Notes under the pieces: model-generated
Database searches by the model: none
Seen by the model: the letters and a program-made list of their open reading frames with translations, nothing else
Told to the model about the DNA's origin: nothing
Translations under genes and position numbers: made by a program
Assembly (NCBI GenBank): GCA_027604685.1
Contig: JADHYX010000301.1
Location: 3,237-27,730, forward strand
Origin: Lobulomyces angularis
Lineage: Eukaryota; Chytridiomycota; Chytridiomycetes; Lobulomycetales; Lobulomycetaceae
Length of the DNA: 24,494 nt
Reading direction: 5' to 3'
In this document: in pieces, positions 1 through 9,636 of the stretch
Position numbering within the stretch: position 1 is the first letter of the stretch
Layout: each line of letters starts with the position of its first letter

Positions 1-38
1 AAAAAAAAAAAAAAAAAACAACCAAAAAAAAATTTTTT

Positions 39-1572
39 TTAAAATCCCCCATAAAAAGAAGCTCTCCTCTTTGCCATAGTCAAAACTTCATCAATACAAC
101 ATCGCTTTTCATAATTCGGTTCAAGCATTAGCTTAATTAATTGAACTAATTCTAAACTTAAGTTTCCAAAGTCAAATTCATCAAATTTTCCCTCTCTCAG
201 AATATGCCAGTTCTGACCATTTTCTGGAAGTACAATTTGAAGTGCAATTTCTAAGTATTAAATAAAATATTAACTTTAGTTACTTTTTTTTGAATTTTAC
301 CGAATATTATTAATCCTAAGCTAAACACGTCAGCTTTCTTAGTGTAGATATTTTCCAGAATTTCGGGTGCCTTTATTTAATTAGAGTATTATTGTACGTA
401 GTATTATACCATGTAAGTTCGATCACCTTCATGCTCAATACCTCTGGGAACAGGTATCCTTGATGCCATCCCAAAATCTGATATTTTTAAACTAAAAAGA
501 ATTTTTAAAAGTTTCCTTAAAAGAATTTGTTACGTATTAAAGTGTATCAAAATGTTTGCCGGTTTTAAGTCTAAATGCAAAATATTTAATGAGTGCATGT
601 AATATACACCAGAGGATAATTGAAATAGGATGTTCCATATCTTTTTTTCTTCAAATGTGGTTATGGTGGTATTGTCTAAAAAATTTTGTAACGTTTGATG
701 GCAGAGTTCCATTTGCATATATAAATAGCCATTCTGCTCCCAGGCATTGATTAATTTGACACAGTTTGCGCTATTATTCACTGAGTGGAAAATTATAAAA
801 TAAGGTCAAAAAAATTCAGTATTTACCTTCCCACATCAATTCCACTTCTTCCAGTTTGAGCATTCTATCTCGATGAGCTTGGTATACTTTTTTGGTTTTT
901 TTTATAGCATACTCAACATTTGTGCCCTTTTCCACTACTTTAAAAACCTCTGCAAAAGAGCCCGAACTAAAAAACATATTAAAATTTAACAAGCCAAATA
1001 CTAATACCCTAATTTTTCTAACAATATAAATTTTTCGTCAAATAAATCAACTGAATTGACATAAAAATTATTCGGATTATTAAAATTGAGATCAACTTGA
1101 CTATTACTATTCTGATGGTATCCATTGCTATTTACTGAAGCATTTTTAAAATAATCTTTATTCAAAATTCTTAGCTCAGATGACATTAAATTAAACTTCT
1201 TTTCGTCTAGTTGTAATTGATGTAATTGCTTTTGATTAATTGATAAACCTTTTTTTTTATTATTAGTCTCTAATAAGATTAGACAAGTTTGATCTTGGTA
1301 TTTTCGTTTCAGGGGTGTATCTGGCATTACAAGATTGCGTGATTCATTTTTTTTTGACTTTTTTAAAAATCCAGTGCTATGAAATGCCTAAATATAAAAG
1401 AAATGTAGATCAGAAAATAAAAGCATATAGATAAGAAGGTTACTTGAGGAAGTGGTTTAAATTTTGACGGTTGAGGAGCAGAATTTGGAGTGCTGAATAT
1501 CTGGTTGCTGTTGTTTAACTTGGGAGTAGGACCAGAGAAGGGAGTAAGTGGTATTTTGAAACCATCGTTCAT
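39..1572 (-). CDS. wee1: Wee1/Swe1-type mitotic inhibitor kinase, 7 exons, 419 aa
   Basis: Exons on the minus strand, in reading order: 1444-1572, 1008-1387, 827-966, 534-780, 410-491, 301-370, 39-250 (1260 nt, 420 codons). Wee1 kinases delay mitosis by phosphorylating a tyrosine in the glycine loop of Cdk1. Visible motifs: a basic N-terminal region with the MPDTPLKRK motif typical of fungal Wee1 (about residue 62), preceded by FHSTGFLKK; a glycine loop GSGSFAEVF (about 169); the ATP lysine in YAIKK; the catalytic loop HLDLKPAN, the Wee1 form of HRDLKPEN; SDFGMAS; and EGDRTYMAPEIL. The kinase domain fills the C-terminal 250 residues. At 419 aa it is about half the length of the yeast proteins, because the N-terminal regulatory region is short. 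The start is the first ATG in the open frame of exon 1, directly ahead of a Ser/Thr-Pro-rich stretch (IPLTPFSGPTP). An upstream exon cannot be excluded. Confidence 0.92.
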
Positions 1573-1964
1573 CGTAGATAACTTTTTTTGTAGGTGCAAT
1601 TTTAAACTTTTTAGTTACTTGGAAAAACTTCTTTTTTTTTGTATCACTCTCATTACGAATCTTGTAGAAAGCGTTAATTTTTTTAACTACTTTTGCAGCT
1701 GTGAGCTTGCGCAGCAACCGAAAGGTTTCTGCGATGCAGCTCAAATCCTATTAAACGCTGTGACTCTAGCTTTATTCAGGTTTAGCAGAATAACAAGGAA
1801 CACCAGATACACCTTCTTACACAGAAGAATGATCTGAAAACCCTCGTTAGTAGAAAAAACCACAATCACTTAAAAACAAAATATATGCAAAATAGGTTTA
1901 AATTGAACTCGAATAAAACAAATTGTATTTTAATATTATAAGAAATATACAAAATTAATATTAT
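1573..1964. other. Intergenic block with GC-richer, possibly structured segment
   Basis: This stretch separates the Wee1 start from the 3' end of the EVE-domain gene. Positions 1690-1852 are clearly richer in G and C than the surroundings. Two inverted repeats stand out. One is 1703-1742, with arms gagct/agctc and cgcag/ctgcg, and aacc/ggtt closed by a gaaa tetraloop. The other is 1804-1836, with arms cagat/atctg and ttctt/aagaa. On the minus strand a perfect TACTAAC branch-site sequence (1846-1852) is followed by a T-rich stretch and CAG (1834-1836), like an intron 3' end. One minus-strand frame is open across 1574-1744 but I could not join it to Wee1 in frame. It may be a non-coding RNA, a Wee1 leader exon, or part of a small gene. 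Confidence 0.4.
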
Positions 1965-2847
1965 TTAAAATGTTTCATTGTCTTTTTCACTTAAATTTAA
2001 AATAAACTCAAACGCACTCTTTTTCACAGGTTGAACAGACAATCTACCTCTTGTTAATAATTTCATCCCTTTTAATGCATCTTCGTCTTTATAAAATTGA
2101 ACTTCTTTCAAGGATATGAACCGTGGCAAAACTTTTACAAATTCAACATCCACCATAAACCACTTTGGCTTATCCTTATCAGATTTTGGATCAAAATATG
2201 GACTTCTAGGATCCCAAGCAGTGACTATATAATTTTTATTATTATTTCTTTATCCAGAAATGTAAATATATTGTTTTCAGAATCATGTAATTTTTTTTCT
2301 TACAATCCGGGTAACCTTCCTTAACAACTTTTGCTAAACCTGCTATACCAGGTTCTTTACAATTAGAATGATAAAATAGGCACAAATCTCCTAAATTATA
2401 TTGTCAATTTATTTATTTTTTTAATTTTTAGTTTTTTTTTAGTGTCAAAAAATAATTAAAAAACTTTTTTTAGTTTTACTTTTGTTTAATACCAACTTTC
2501 ATCTTGTCTCTTAAAATGTTTCTAGCTTCATAGTTCCTAAGTTGCAAATTTTATTTTTTTCAACACCAAAATTTTTACAAAAATTGATTACCTAACACCA
2601 TCCCAATGCTCTACTTTTTTTTCTAAAATATATTTTTTTATTTTTTAAGTTTTTAATGCTATATTTTACTTTCAAGATCATGTATCGAAAATTTGACATC
2701 AACCCCATTTTCCATTCTAGTGTGAGGTTCGGCCTTTATCAGCCAATATCTTTCCTTTTCATCGTCTTCTTCGTCTGACTTATTACATGTTGTTTTTACC
2801 TTTTTTTTATTTGTATCTGATGTGGTATCTTGCTTTCTTTTTGGCAT
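1965..2847 (-). CDS. EVE-domain protein, THYN1 type, 5 exons, 199 aa
   Basis: Minus-strand exons: 2670-2847, 2592-2622, 2493-2536, 2304-2390, 1965-2224 (600 nt). The first 33 residues are basic then acidic (PKRKQ, KKKVK, DEEDDEKE), like a nuclear-localised tail. The EVE domain then fills the rest: YWLIKAEP, ENGVDVKFSIHDLE, HWDGVRNYEARNILRDKMKVG, LFYHSNCKEPGIAGLAKVV, TAWDPRSPYFDPKS, and MVDVEFV to the end. This order matches thymocyte nuclear protein 1 and bacterial EVE proteins, a PUA-related fold that binds modified bases in nucleic acid; the cellular role is poorly known. Splice sites were chosen so that YPDFTAWDP and KVGDLCLFYHSN read through. One donor (gtatta, after KVG) lies upstream of a second possible GT and gives the family-consistent frame. 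The start is the first ATG after an A-rich tract. A longer ATG-less frame continues upstream but looks like untranslated sequence. Confidence 0.93.
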
Positions 2848-3480
2848 CACAAAAAAAAAAATGAAAAAAAAAAAATCAACATTCACTTTGCAACAATAAA
2901 AATCAATTTAAAACATTTTTTATTTTTTCAATTTATTTTTTTTGTTGTAAAGTGTTTTTTGAAGGTCTTAACTAAACATAACAAAAACAACAAAACCTTG
3001 GTAAAACAATCTAACTGAGTTTTTTTAAATTTAACAATGACTATTTGGTTTGCTTTTTCTGTTTTTTAAAAAGCTGCGGAATATTGTCAAATGCTTCCTT
3101 ATTTTCATAATAAATCTAGAAGCAGTAAATATTCCCTAAAAAAACGTTTCTCAAATGTGGTTACTTAATGAAGCACTTTAAAATTTAGTTTTTACTGTTT
3201 GCTCTTTTGTTTCCGTATTTAGAATTTATAACTTGTCTGATTGTTCATTTTATTAATAATGTTTCAGTCCTAAAGTTATATACAATGTTGACAGTAGAGA
3301 ATTATAAAAATTTAGCTGGTTTTTAATGTATAAACTTATTAAATAGAATTAAAAAGAAAATCTTACAAAAAAAAATTTTTCATTACATAAAAAAAAATAA
3401 AAAAAGGTAAATTTATTTCTCAAATTAAAAACAAACACCATGTAACAAATTATACAATATTAAAAAAAAAATATTCCATC
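2848..3480. other. Gene-poor AT-rich interval
   Basis: About 630 nt between the EVE-domain gene and RPN2. It is mostly A/T runs and short stop-interrupted frames. The longest thing I noticed is a 26-codon minus-strand frame beginning with ATG near 3109, with basic residues and no recognisable motif. On the minus strand an AATAAA (3412-3417) lies about 65 nt beyond the RPN2 stop and could serve as its polyadenylation signal. I see no supported gene, RNA or repeat here. Confidence 0.5.
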
Positions 3481-6400
3481 TCAATCCTCAGTATACTCAA
3501 ATGGAGCTGGCGGAGCAGGTTCGTTACCTGCAGCTGATACAGTTCCCGCTGAAGCTGGAGTAGCTAGAAAGAAGTGAGTACATGAAAAAAAAATTATGAA
3601 TAAATACCTGTAACAGTAGATGTGGCGCTGGTAGCTTCCACTGCATTTGCAGGTTGGGATGAAGATATAAGTTCTACAGGTTCATTAGGTGTTCTATCAT
3701 TCATTAATATTATTCCTTCAACTGCACCCTAAAATTTATTGAGAACCACATCATAAATATTGTGATTACTTTTTTAACAGGAACATATCTAGCATCTTTG
3801 TCAAAGGTCACATATTGAGCTTGCAAAGGACAAATCCTGGCAAGATTTTCTAACGTTTCACTAGATTCTTCCTTTTTTTTTGGAGCTTTCTTCTTCATCA
3901 AAATATGAATTTTTAATGATAAATAAAATGATACCTCTTTTTTGTCCTCCACGGGTGTTGCAACCTTTTCATCCTTTTTTTTTTTTTAATGACAACTGTA
4001 AAAATGAACTTACCACATCCATATCCACAGCACCTTTTTCTTTATCACTTTTTTTTTGTCTGGATTTTGCTTTAGCTGTTGTGCTTAGAACTGCTGTGGC
4101 AACTTTTTCAACTACTTCCACCTCTTTTACCTTGGTTGGTGGAGGATATGCAAATAAGCTAGGTTTGGCATTACTTGTGCAAGTAAATTTAGGAATCTGA
4201 AATATATAATTAATAAAAAAATTCCAAAAATTAATACTTCTAAATTTCCATTTAATCCAATTAATCCAGTTGGTTGAAAACTGAGACTCAAGAAATGGGT
4301 TAATGGATACCAATACCAATACTGCGTAAAAAGAGCCATTCCAACTATACTAGGCATTGAGTTGTGTCCATTTCTTGAGTTTAAGCTGACGGTGACATTT
4401 CTACCACCTGCATCTATTAAGCCCTGTCCTAAAACAGCTCCAAATTTAGCCATAACTTCACCATGCTTGTCTCCAATAACTGTTTCGTAAAGTTTTCTCA
4501 CTTCTTTAACCTTAATAATATATTTAATAGTAAATATTATCAATATTCATACTTTAGGAGTCAAAACTTCGTTATGTTGTATTAAAATCATTGCCATTGC
4601 AATCAGTGCTCCCTGTCTAACAAAATCAACAGGATCCTTGATCATTGGGTCGAGCAAATCAAGAGCATCCTTAACCAATGTTACACTGTTTATTTGGTTC
4701 AAAAAATAAAATACCTTAAAGCCTGTTCCAGCACAACTAATACCAAGAGCTAAAGCAGCACCGTATCTCACGTGAGGATTGTATGATTCACTAAGCAGTT
4801 GTACAACTTTCGGTACCTGTTTTGGTGTTCTAAAAAGGACAAATCCAATTGCTGTCACTGCAGCTCTTCGTACGTCATCAGATACATCTGAAACTGCGAC
4901 ATGAAGCAATCTTCGGATGGCTTTATTACTTCCAGTTCCACTGTAGGCCATAGCGACCGTATAAATTCCACCATATCTCAAAACCGGATCCTACCATAAT
5001 TACAAAATTTTATAAGTAATTTTTTTAAAATACCTTATCTAAGGAAAGCTGTTCAATCAAAACATCTGCTTCCACTTCTCTTCCATACATTATCATGGAA
5101 ATTCCAACAGCAAGTCCTCTGATTATTTTTTCGTGTTGAGTTTCGTGAGCGTATTGAATCATTTCATCAACTGCCTTGGCAGAAGCGGTACCCAACATCA
5201 CCAAACCCATTGCCAACCCAGCGCTTTCACCAGCCACAGCGGAATCGGAAAATAAAACATTTTTTAAACTTTCGTAAACATCTATGAAAGAACATTAGAA
5301 CGACAAAAATATTTTCACTACCATCGTCATCAGTAGCCATACCAGCAACTCCAAGACCTAAACATGCACCAGCCTGAACAGTTTCATCTGTTGCATCTTT
5401 TAAGCTTTTAACCAAGTATTCTACAACTCCAGCTCCATGATTAGCATTTACTAATCCTAGTGCAAAAAGTGCACCACCTTCACAGTAAGCAGAGCCACTA
5501 ACTCCATCTTTCGGTAGATATGGGGAAAGCAAATCCTTTCCTTTTTCAATTTGACCTTTATGAATTACCCCTAATGCTGCGGTTGCGCTGAATTTTGTCC
5601 AATGGGTGGCTCTACTTAACCATTCCAAATTTTGACGTAAAAATTCATCTGATGTTGTACCGCAATTCATAAATGCATTAGCAAATGTAATGGCGTTATG
5701 GTATACTGAGTTTTTAGACTCCAGAGCTGACTATATAGGAAAATTAAAATTATTTTATTTCAAAGTCACCTTTGTAGTTTTCAAAATTAAAATATCAGTT
5801 TTGTTGTTCCTGTGTAAAAATTCTAAATTAAGTTGAATACTAACTTCTCCAGAAATTATTTTTCTTATTTTATTAAATGCACTATCTTGAGGAGAAATAT
5901 TTTTGTTTGATTCAGAGAGTAACGGTTGAGTTTCATTATTATCAACTTCCATAGCATCTGAATCAGCTGCGGTACTCGTAACAGCCTGAATCTGACTTGC
6001 CGGCAGTGAACCCAGAACCTAAATAGCATCAATTAACAGCATGATAAATTAAAATTAATTAACCTTAGACAGAAATTCCTGAGTAGCATTTTCCTCAAGG
6101 TCAAAAGCTAATTGGTATGCTACTAATTTGTGAAACTATAAATACAATAAAAATAAATTTTCTCTTATATTAAAGAAGAAAAACCTCATCTTTTTCCACA
6201 AGGGACTTCAAGAGCTCAGCGCATGCTGCAAAATCATTTAAATGAATATAACATTGACAAACGGAATCATAGTCAGGTTCAGTTTGCGTATGATAAAAAT
6301 TAGCTAATAGTCTAAGAACCTATAAAAAGTAAATAACTTTTTAAAAATAAAGAAAATACTTTATTTCTAAATTCCAAATTTTGCACTATTTCCAACACGG

Positions 6401-7151
6401 TAGTTAAAACCCATTTTAATATTTTTATTTTTTCAGTGGTATCTTTGACTTGATTAATTGCGTTTTCTACGACGTCTAATCGAAAAGACTCGAGAGCAAT
6501 GCCAATTGCCTAAAATAGAATAAGACTGCAATACAAAAAATATTTACTTGTTTATATTCTTTATCATTAAAGCATCGTGTAAACATTTTTTCCACAACTT
6601 GTTCTATCCTTTTATCAATTACAACAGCACTGGTTTGAGATTGATCCATTTGCTGACGACGAAGTGAAATATACTTATCAATTCCTTTCGCTGTTTGATA
6701 CAAAAATTTTTAACTAAATGAATATTGGCAGGATTTTATAATACCAATAATAGTGTCAACAAATTCACTACTTTTTGAGATATCAAAAAGAGATTCAGCT
6801 CCAAGAGCAAAAGATAACGACTCATCATATTCCCCAAGATGATAATAAATCTAGAGTTAATACTTTTAAAAAAATAACAATTCAATAAATCATTTACTTT
6901 AGAAGCTAATAATGCCGCTAGCTGTCTTTGTTTGAAAAGTTCATCCTCATACAATTCTTCACTAAAGATAAATAAATTGATAAAACTTTTATTAATATGT
7001 TTATAATTTACATCTTTGTAACAGCTTCACTGATTTCTGGCCAAAATAGATCTACTTGTTGCAATAAACTTTGAAGTGCATAGATTTGAATTTCAGCATT
7101 ATCTTCATGAAGCAGCGCAACTAATCCAGCAGCTGATGTTAAATTTACCAT
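3481..7151 (-). CDS. RPN2: 26S proteasome regulatory subunit Rpn2 (PSMD1), 18 exons, 976 aa
   Basis: Minus-strand exons: 7012-7151, 6898-6961, 6745-6850, 6548-6690, 6360-6509, 6185-6319, 6064-6135, 5770-6018, 5322-5730, 5034-5281, 4715-4990, 4553-4669, 4238-4510, 4014-4196, 3935-3973, 3770-3892, 3608-3728, 3481-3563 (2931 nt). Rpn2 is the large scaffold of the 19S base; it binds Rpn1-related and lid subunits and, through its C terminus, the Rpn13 ubiquitin receptor. The N terminus [18 protein letters not shown], the helical repeats, [26 protein letters not shown], the proteasome/cyclosome repeats (roughly residues 385-780, for example [17 protein letters not shown]), [55 protein letters not shown] and [16 protein letters not shown] all match the family. 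A charged linker of K/E runs follows, then [18 protein letters not shown] and the terminal PFEYTED, the Rpn13-binding type of end. Length is normal. The ATG at 7149-7151 gives the standard Rpn2 start. Confidence 0.98.
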
Positions 7152-7195
7152 TTATCTTTCTAATATATAAAAAAATTTTTTTTGAAGAAACGTAA

Positions 7196-7360
7196 TTAAA
7201 CAAACCCTGTTGAAGGTAACAGGGTTTTACCGTTATCAATAAGGACTATTTCAAAATTAAATGCATGTACTGTTCTTAATTTTTGAAAACTCTCCATTGT
7301 CGCGTCAACTTAATAGCAGTATATAAAACAAAACTACTGTGCAAGAAACTTACTTTTCAT
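7196..7360 (-). CDS. Possible spliced micro-ORF (39 aa) in the RPN2 upstream region
   Basis: Two exons, 7354-7360 and 7196-7308, with an intron at 7309-7353 whose donor is the strong consensus AAAA|GTAAGT and whose acceptor is attaag. Together they read 40 codons: MKIDATMESFQKLRTVH then AFNFEIVLIDNGKTLLPSTGFV and a stop. I recognise no family. The reading frame ends 45 nt before the RPN2 ATG on the same strand, so this may be an upstream ORF in the RPN2 leader rather than a gene. A TATAAATA sequence lies only 16 nt ahead of its ATG (7376-7383). The end of the frame contains a 10-bp inverted repeat. Short length keeps confidence low; the consistent splice phase and strong donor argue for it. 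Confidence 0.35.
7202..7227. repeat. Perfect 10-bp inverted repeat (hairpin) upstream of RPN2
   Basis: The arms aaaccctgtt (7202-7211) and aacagggttt (7218-7227) are exact complements separated by the 6-nt loop gaaggt. It falls about 50 nt upstream of the RPN2 start codon and inside the last codons of the micro-ORF. In RNA it could form a stable stem in the RPN2 leader, or it could be a palindromic protein-binding site. It is not followed by a T run on the RPN2 strand in a way that suggests a terminator for RPN2. Confidence 0.6.
7320..7328 (+). promoter_or_regulatory. TATA box candidate TATATAAAA
   Basis: A plus-strand TATATAAAA lies about 115 nt upstream of the ATG of the plus-strand gene at 7443. 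It sits inside the intron of the divergent micro-ORF. The position is reasonable for a fungal core promoter. Support is the motif and spacing alone. Confidence 0.3.
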
Positions 7361-7375
7361 TCTAGTCGTAGAATC

Positions 7376-7383
7376 TATTTATA
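7376..7383 (-). promoter_or_regulatory. TATA box candidate TATAAATA
   Basis: The minus-strand sequence is TATAAATA, a near-ideal TATA element. It precedes the micro-ORF ATG by 16 nt and the RPN2 ATG by about 225 nt. If transcription starts some tens of bases downstream, the RPN2 messenger would carry a leader holding the candidate intron 7309-7353. The assignment is by motif only, and AT-rich sequence makes chance matches common. Confidence 0.35.
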
Positions 7384-7442
7384 CTCCAACTTTTACAACT
7401 ACACAAAAGACCAATACAAGTATTAACACCAATGCTGGGTCA

Positions 7443-8030
7443 ATGGATTCCCCATTATACTTGAAAAATTTAAAAGATTATGAAAAATTTAAAGGACTCA
7501 TTGTTCCCCCTATTGAAGATTACAACATGGTTGACTATAACAACAATGACTTCTGTGACATGATATATGAACTGCTTCAGCATTTTGTAAAAAATCAAAG
7601 TAATATAAATCACTTTTTTTTTTAAAGTAATCCGTTGTTTTTTAAAGAGGAAATTTTATTAATTGGGAGTGGAACTTTAATATTACTTGCCACGAAACCT
7701 CGATTACCCCCATTTACATGGATCTTTAATAGATATTCTTTTACTGGGGTAAATTTTAATTTTTAACATGATTTTCACCTTAGTAGCCCTCGAACTCTGA
7801 GAACTTTAAAAATGGTCTTTTGTTAACTTACCCTAGTGTGGAAGATTTTATTAAAGAAAATGGTGGAAACTTTACAAAAGGAAGCTCAAAAATGCATTTA
7901 ATAATAGGTTTTGTTATTCGATTTGGGTTTTTTTTACCATTTTTCTTTAGACGAAAATTTGATAACATGCCAAAGTGAGACTGCTGCTTTAATTGCTATT
8001 CAAGCATTCATTTTGTTGGTTACAAATTAA
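7443..8030 (+). CDS. Unrecognised conserved-looking protein, 4 exons, 152 aa
   Basis: Exons 7443-7599, 7648-7748, 7787-7907, 7951-8030 (459 nt, phases consistent throughout). I do not recognise the protein. It starts MDSPLYLKNLKDYEKFKGL, has an acidic helix (DFCDMIYELLQHFVKNQ), a hydrophobic strand-like segment EILLIGSGTLILLATKPRLP, FTWIFNRYSFTG, a central part LLLTYPSVEDFIKENGG, and a hydrophobic C-terminal helix AALIAIQAFILLVTN. Without the introns the frame breaks at several stops, so splicing is required. The first intron uses the second of two AAAG acceptors (7646-7647 rather than 7626-7627), and the second uses the distal AG of TAGTAG (7785-7786). It is divergent from RPN2 and shares its upstream region. 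The alternating hydrophobic pattern suggests a folded alpha/beta domain, but no function can be assigned. Confidence 0.6.
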
Positions 8031-8547
8031 AAATGCTTGTTGTACTAATTTCTATGAAAAGCACTTTAATTTTCCATATTTTTGTATTTTCAAGTGAAAT
8101 TCAATGGATATTTCCATCTTTCAACCTCTATACCACTTTTTTGTAATTTATTTAATTATATTGGTTTTACTACTCAATAAGTTTTAAATTTAATGACGCA
8201 GTTACTTTAAAATTATCGTTAATTAATTCAACAAAGATTTTTTTAACTTTAAAATACAATTAATAGAATTTTCATAGCTTGCAAAAGTTTATTACTTTTT
8301 TTACAAAAAAAATTATTGAAACTCTTTTTATCTTATACGTAAAATGTTTTTCCTGTATACGGTTAAATATAAATAGACTTTTTTTTTTTCAACAATATTC
8401 TTTACACTTCGTTTCTTATTTGATGGGGACTCTATTAAACCACACTGTTGACTATTTTCTCTCACTAATTAATAAATATCCTATTATTAATGGTTTCTTT
8501 CCCAATCCTTTTTGAAAAAGTCTTTTTTTTTTTTCTAATTTTCTTAT
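8031..8547. other. AT-rich interval without a supported gene
   Basis: About 520 nt downstream of the 7443 gene. It contains T runs and only short frames; a 78-codon plus-strand frame from 8279 is rich in F, N, I and L with no motif and reads as translated AT-rich non-coding DNA. I see nothing supported. Confidence 0.5.
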
Positions 8548-8745
8548 TTAAACTTCAGTATTTTTATCAGTATCATTGAATAGAGCATTGGAGCAAACGC
8601 TTGAACAATCTCTCATTCCAAAAATCAGCACTGTTAAAACCATTACAGCTTTCTCGTATTTTTCAATTTCTTTTACTACTTGTAAAAATCTGGCAATAGT
8701 TGTGAAGATATTGAATATAACTTCTTTCACACAGTTAGGATTTAG
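8548..8745 (-). pseudogene. Coding-like exon or gene remnant with a hydrophobic helix
   Basis: A minus-strand frame of 66 codons ends with TAA at 8548-8550. It reads NCVKEVIFNIFTTIARFL, then QVVKEIEKYEKAVMVLTVLI, a short FGMRDC and an acidic tail ending in DKNTEV. The middle resembles an amphipathic helix followed by a possible membrane helix. Just upstream, 8802-8858 (SISESSKVVPVTQEELFN, then a good donor gtaagt) also looks coding. However, joining it to this exon at the nearest acceptor gives a stop. More coding-like sequence (FDESWFSKNQINN, QPFQQVTSSTLFYQ followed by gtaaat) lies near 9140-9230. I could not make one unbroken model. It may be a real multi-exon gene that I have mis-spliced, or a decayed one. 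The family is not recognised. Confidence 0.3.
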
Positions 8746-8858
8746 CTTAATTTTTTGGATTTTGTAATTCTTTACTATTTTGTAGCTATTGATTAACTTA
8801 CTTGTTGAAAAGTTCCTCTTGCGTTACAGGTACAACTTTACTTGATTCGCTAATACTT

Positions 8859-9636
8859 CTAAAAATGGTTATGTAATTAATTCAGATAACCTTTGGTACG
8901 TTAGAGTCCAAAAAAGTTCATTTACTTTTTATTTAGATTTAGCATAGAAATTTAATTACACATTGACACCACTCCATCCGTAAAAATTATTTTTTCTATT
9001 CTGTTTTATTTATCTTGATATTTTTCCAGATAGTTTTATAAAAAAACTTTAGAAGAGAATTTTATGTATTGTCTGAATTTAAAGAAGATCTAAAAAGATA
9101 ATATTAAATAAACTTTACTAGTATGTTTATTTTAAAATTTACCTGGTAAAAGAGAGTACTTGAAGTCACTTGTTGAAATGGCTGATTTATATTATTAATT
9201 TGATTTTTGCTAAACCAACTCTCGTCAAAAAGCAGACATATCCATCAAACTTTGGAACAATGTTGATAAAATATTTTCAAATATTTGGGGTAGTTGTTGT
9301 TAAATTCCTTGTAATTAATTGATACTTGGAGTTAAATGTGATTCAATTCAATTCTTCTTTGAACCTTTTAAACTGATCGTTGAACTTCTTTAAATTGATC
9401 ATTGAAGCACTTCAATTATTTTTTAAATTGAAAACTTGCCTATTAAATTTCATTTGTCTTGTGAATTTAACACAAAACCGATACTGTATTCAACGACATT
9501 CTTATGCACTCAAGTATATGTTTTACGCTGGCACTGACAATCTCTGAGATGGTGAAAGAAATTTATACTCCAAAATTACAATAGAAAAATTACACCCAAA
9601 AAAAATATAGAAAACTACATCAATTCACAATTATTA
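8859..9636. other. Unresolved interval with minus-strand coding traces
   Basis: On the minus strand about 9140-9230 has a coding-like frame ending in a good donor, and about 9350-9405 reads MINLKKFNDQFKRFKEELN before a stop, a basic amphipathic stretch that coincides with a short tandem repeat. These pieces could be exons of the locus at 8548-8858, but no continuous model works. The last 100 nt before 9637 are A-rich and probably hold the promoter and leader of the F-box gene. Confidence 0.3.
9359..9401. repeat. Imperfect tandem repeat, two units of about 21-22 nt
   Basis: Two adjacent units, gaaccttttaaactgatcgt and gaacttctttaaattgatca, are alike at most positions, and a third weaker start (gaagcacttc) follows. 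Read on the minus strand they encode a repeated LKKFNDQFKRF-like pattern. This is a short local duplication; there is no sign that it belongs to a larger repeat family in the window. Confidence 0.5.

Noticed and set aside
1490..1837. 115-codon plus-strand open frame
   Set aside because: It is antisense to the Wee1 first exon and to the GC-richer block, has no motif, and is rich in F, L and C as expected of reversed AT-rich coding DNA.
1690..1852. U3, U4, U5 or SRP RNA identity for the structured block
   Set aside because: Short look-alike pieces exist (for example TTGCGCAG as in U4), but the required boxes and domain order are absent, so no named RNA is claimed.
3893..3934. Reading the 42-nt segment as coding in RPN2
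   Set aside because: It is stop-free, but it has gta...aag intron ends, typical length, and an F/L/I/Y content unlike the charged linker on both sides, so it is treated as an intron.
3880..4200. 106-codon plus-strand frame
   Set aside because: Antisense shadow of the RPN2 linker exons; serine/phenylalanine-rich reading of K/E codons.
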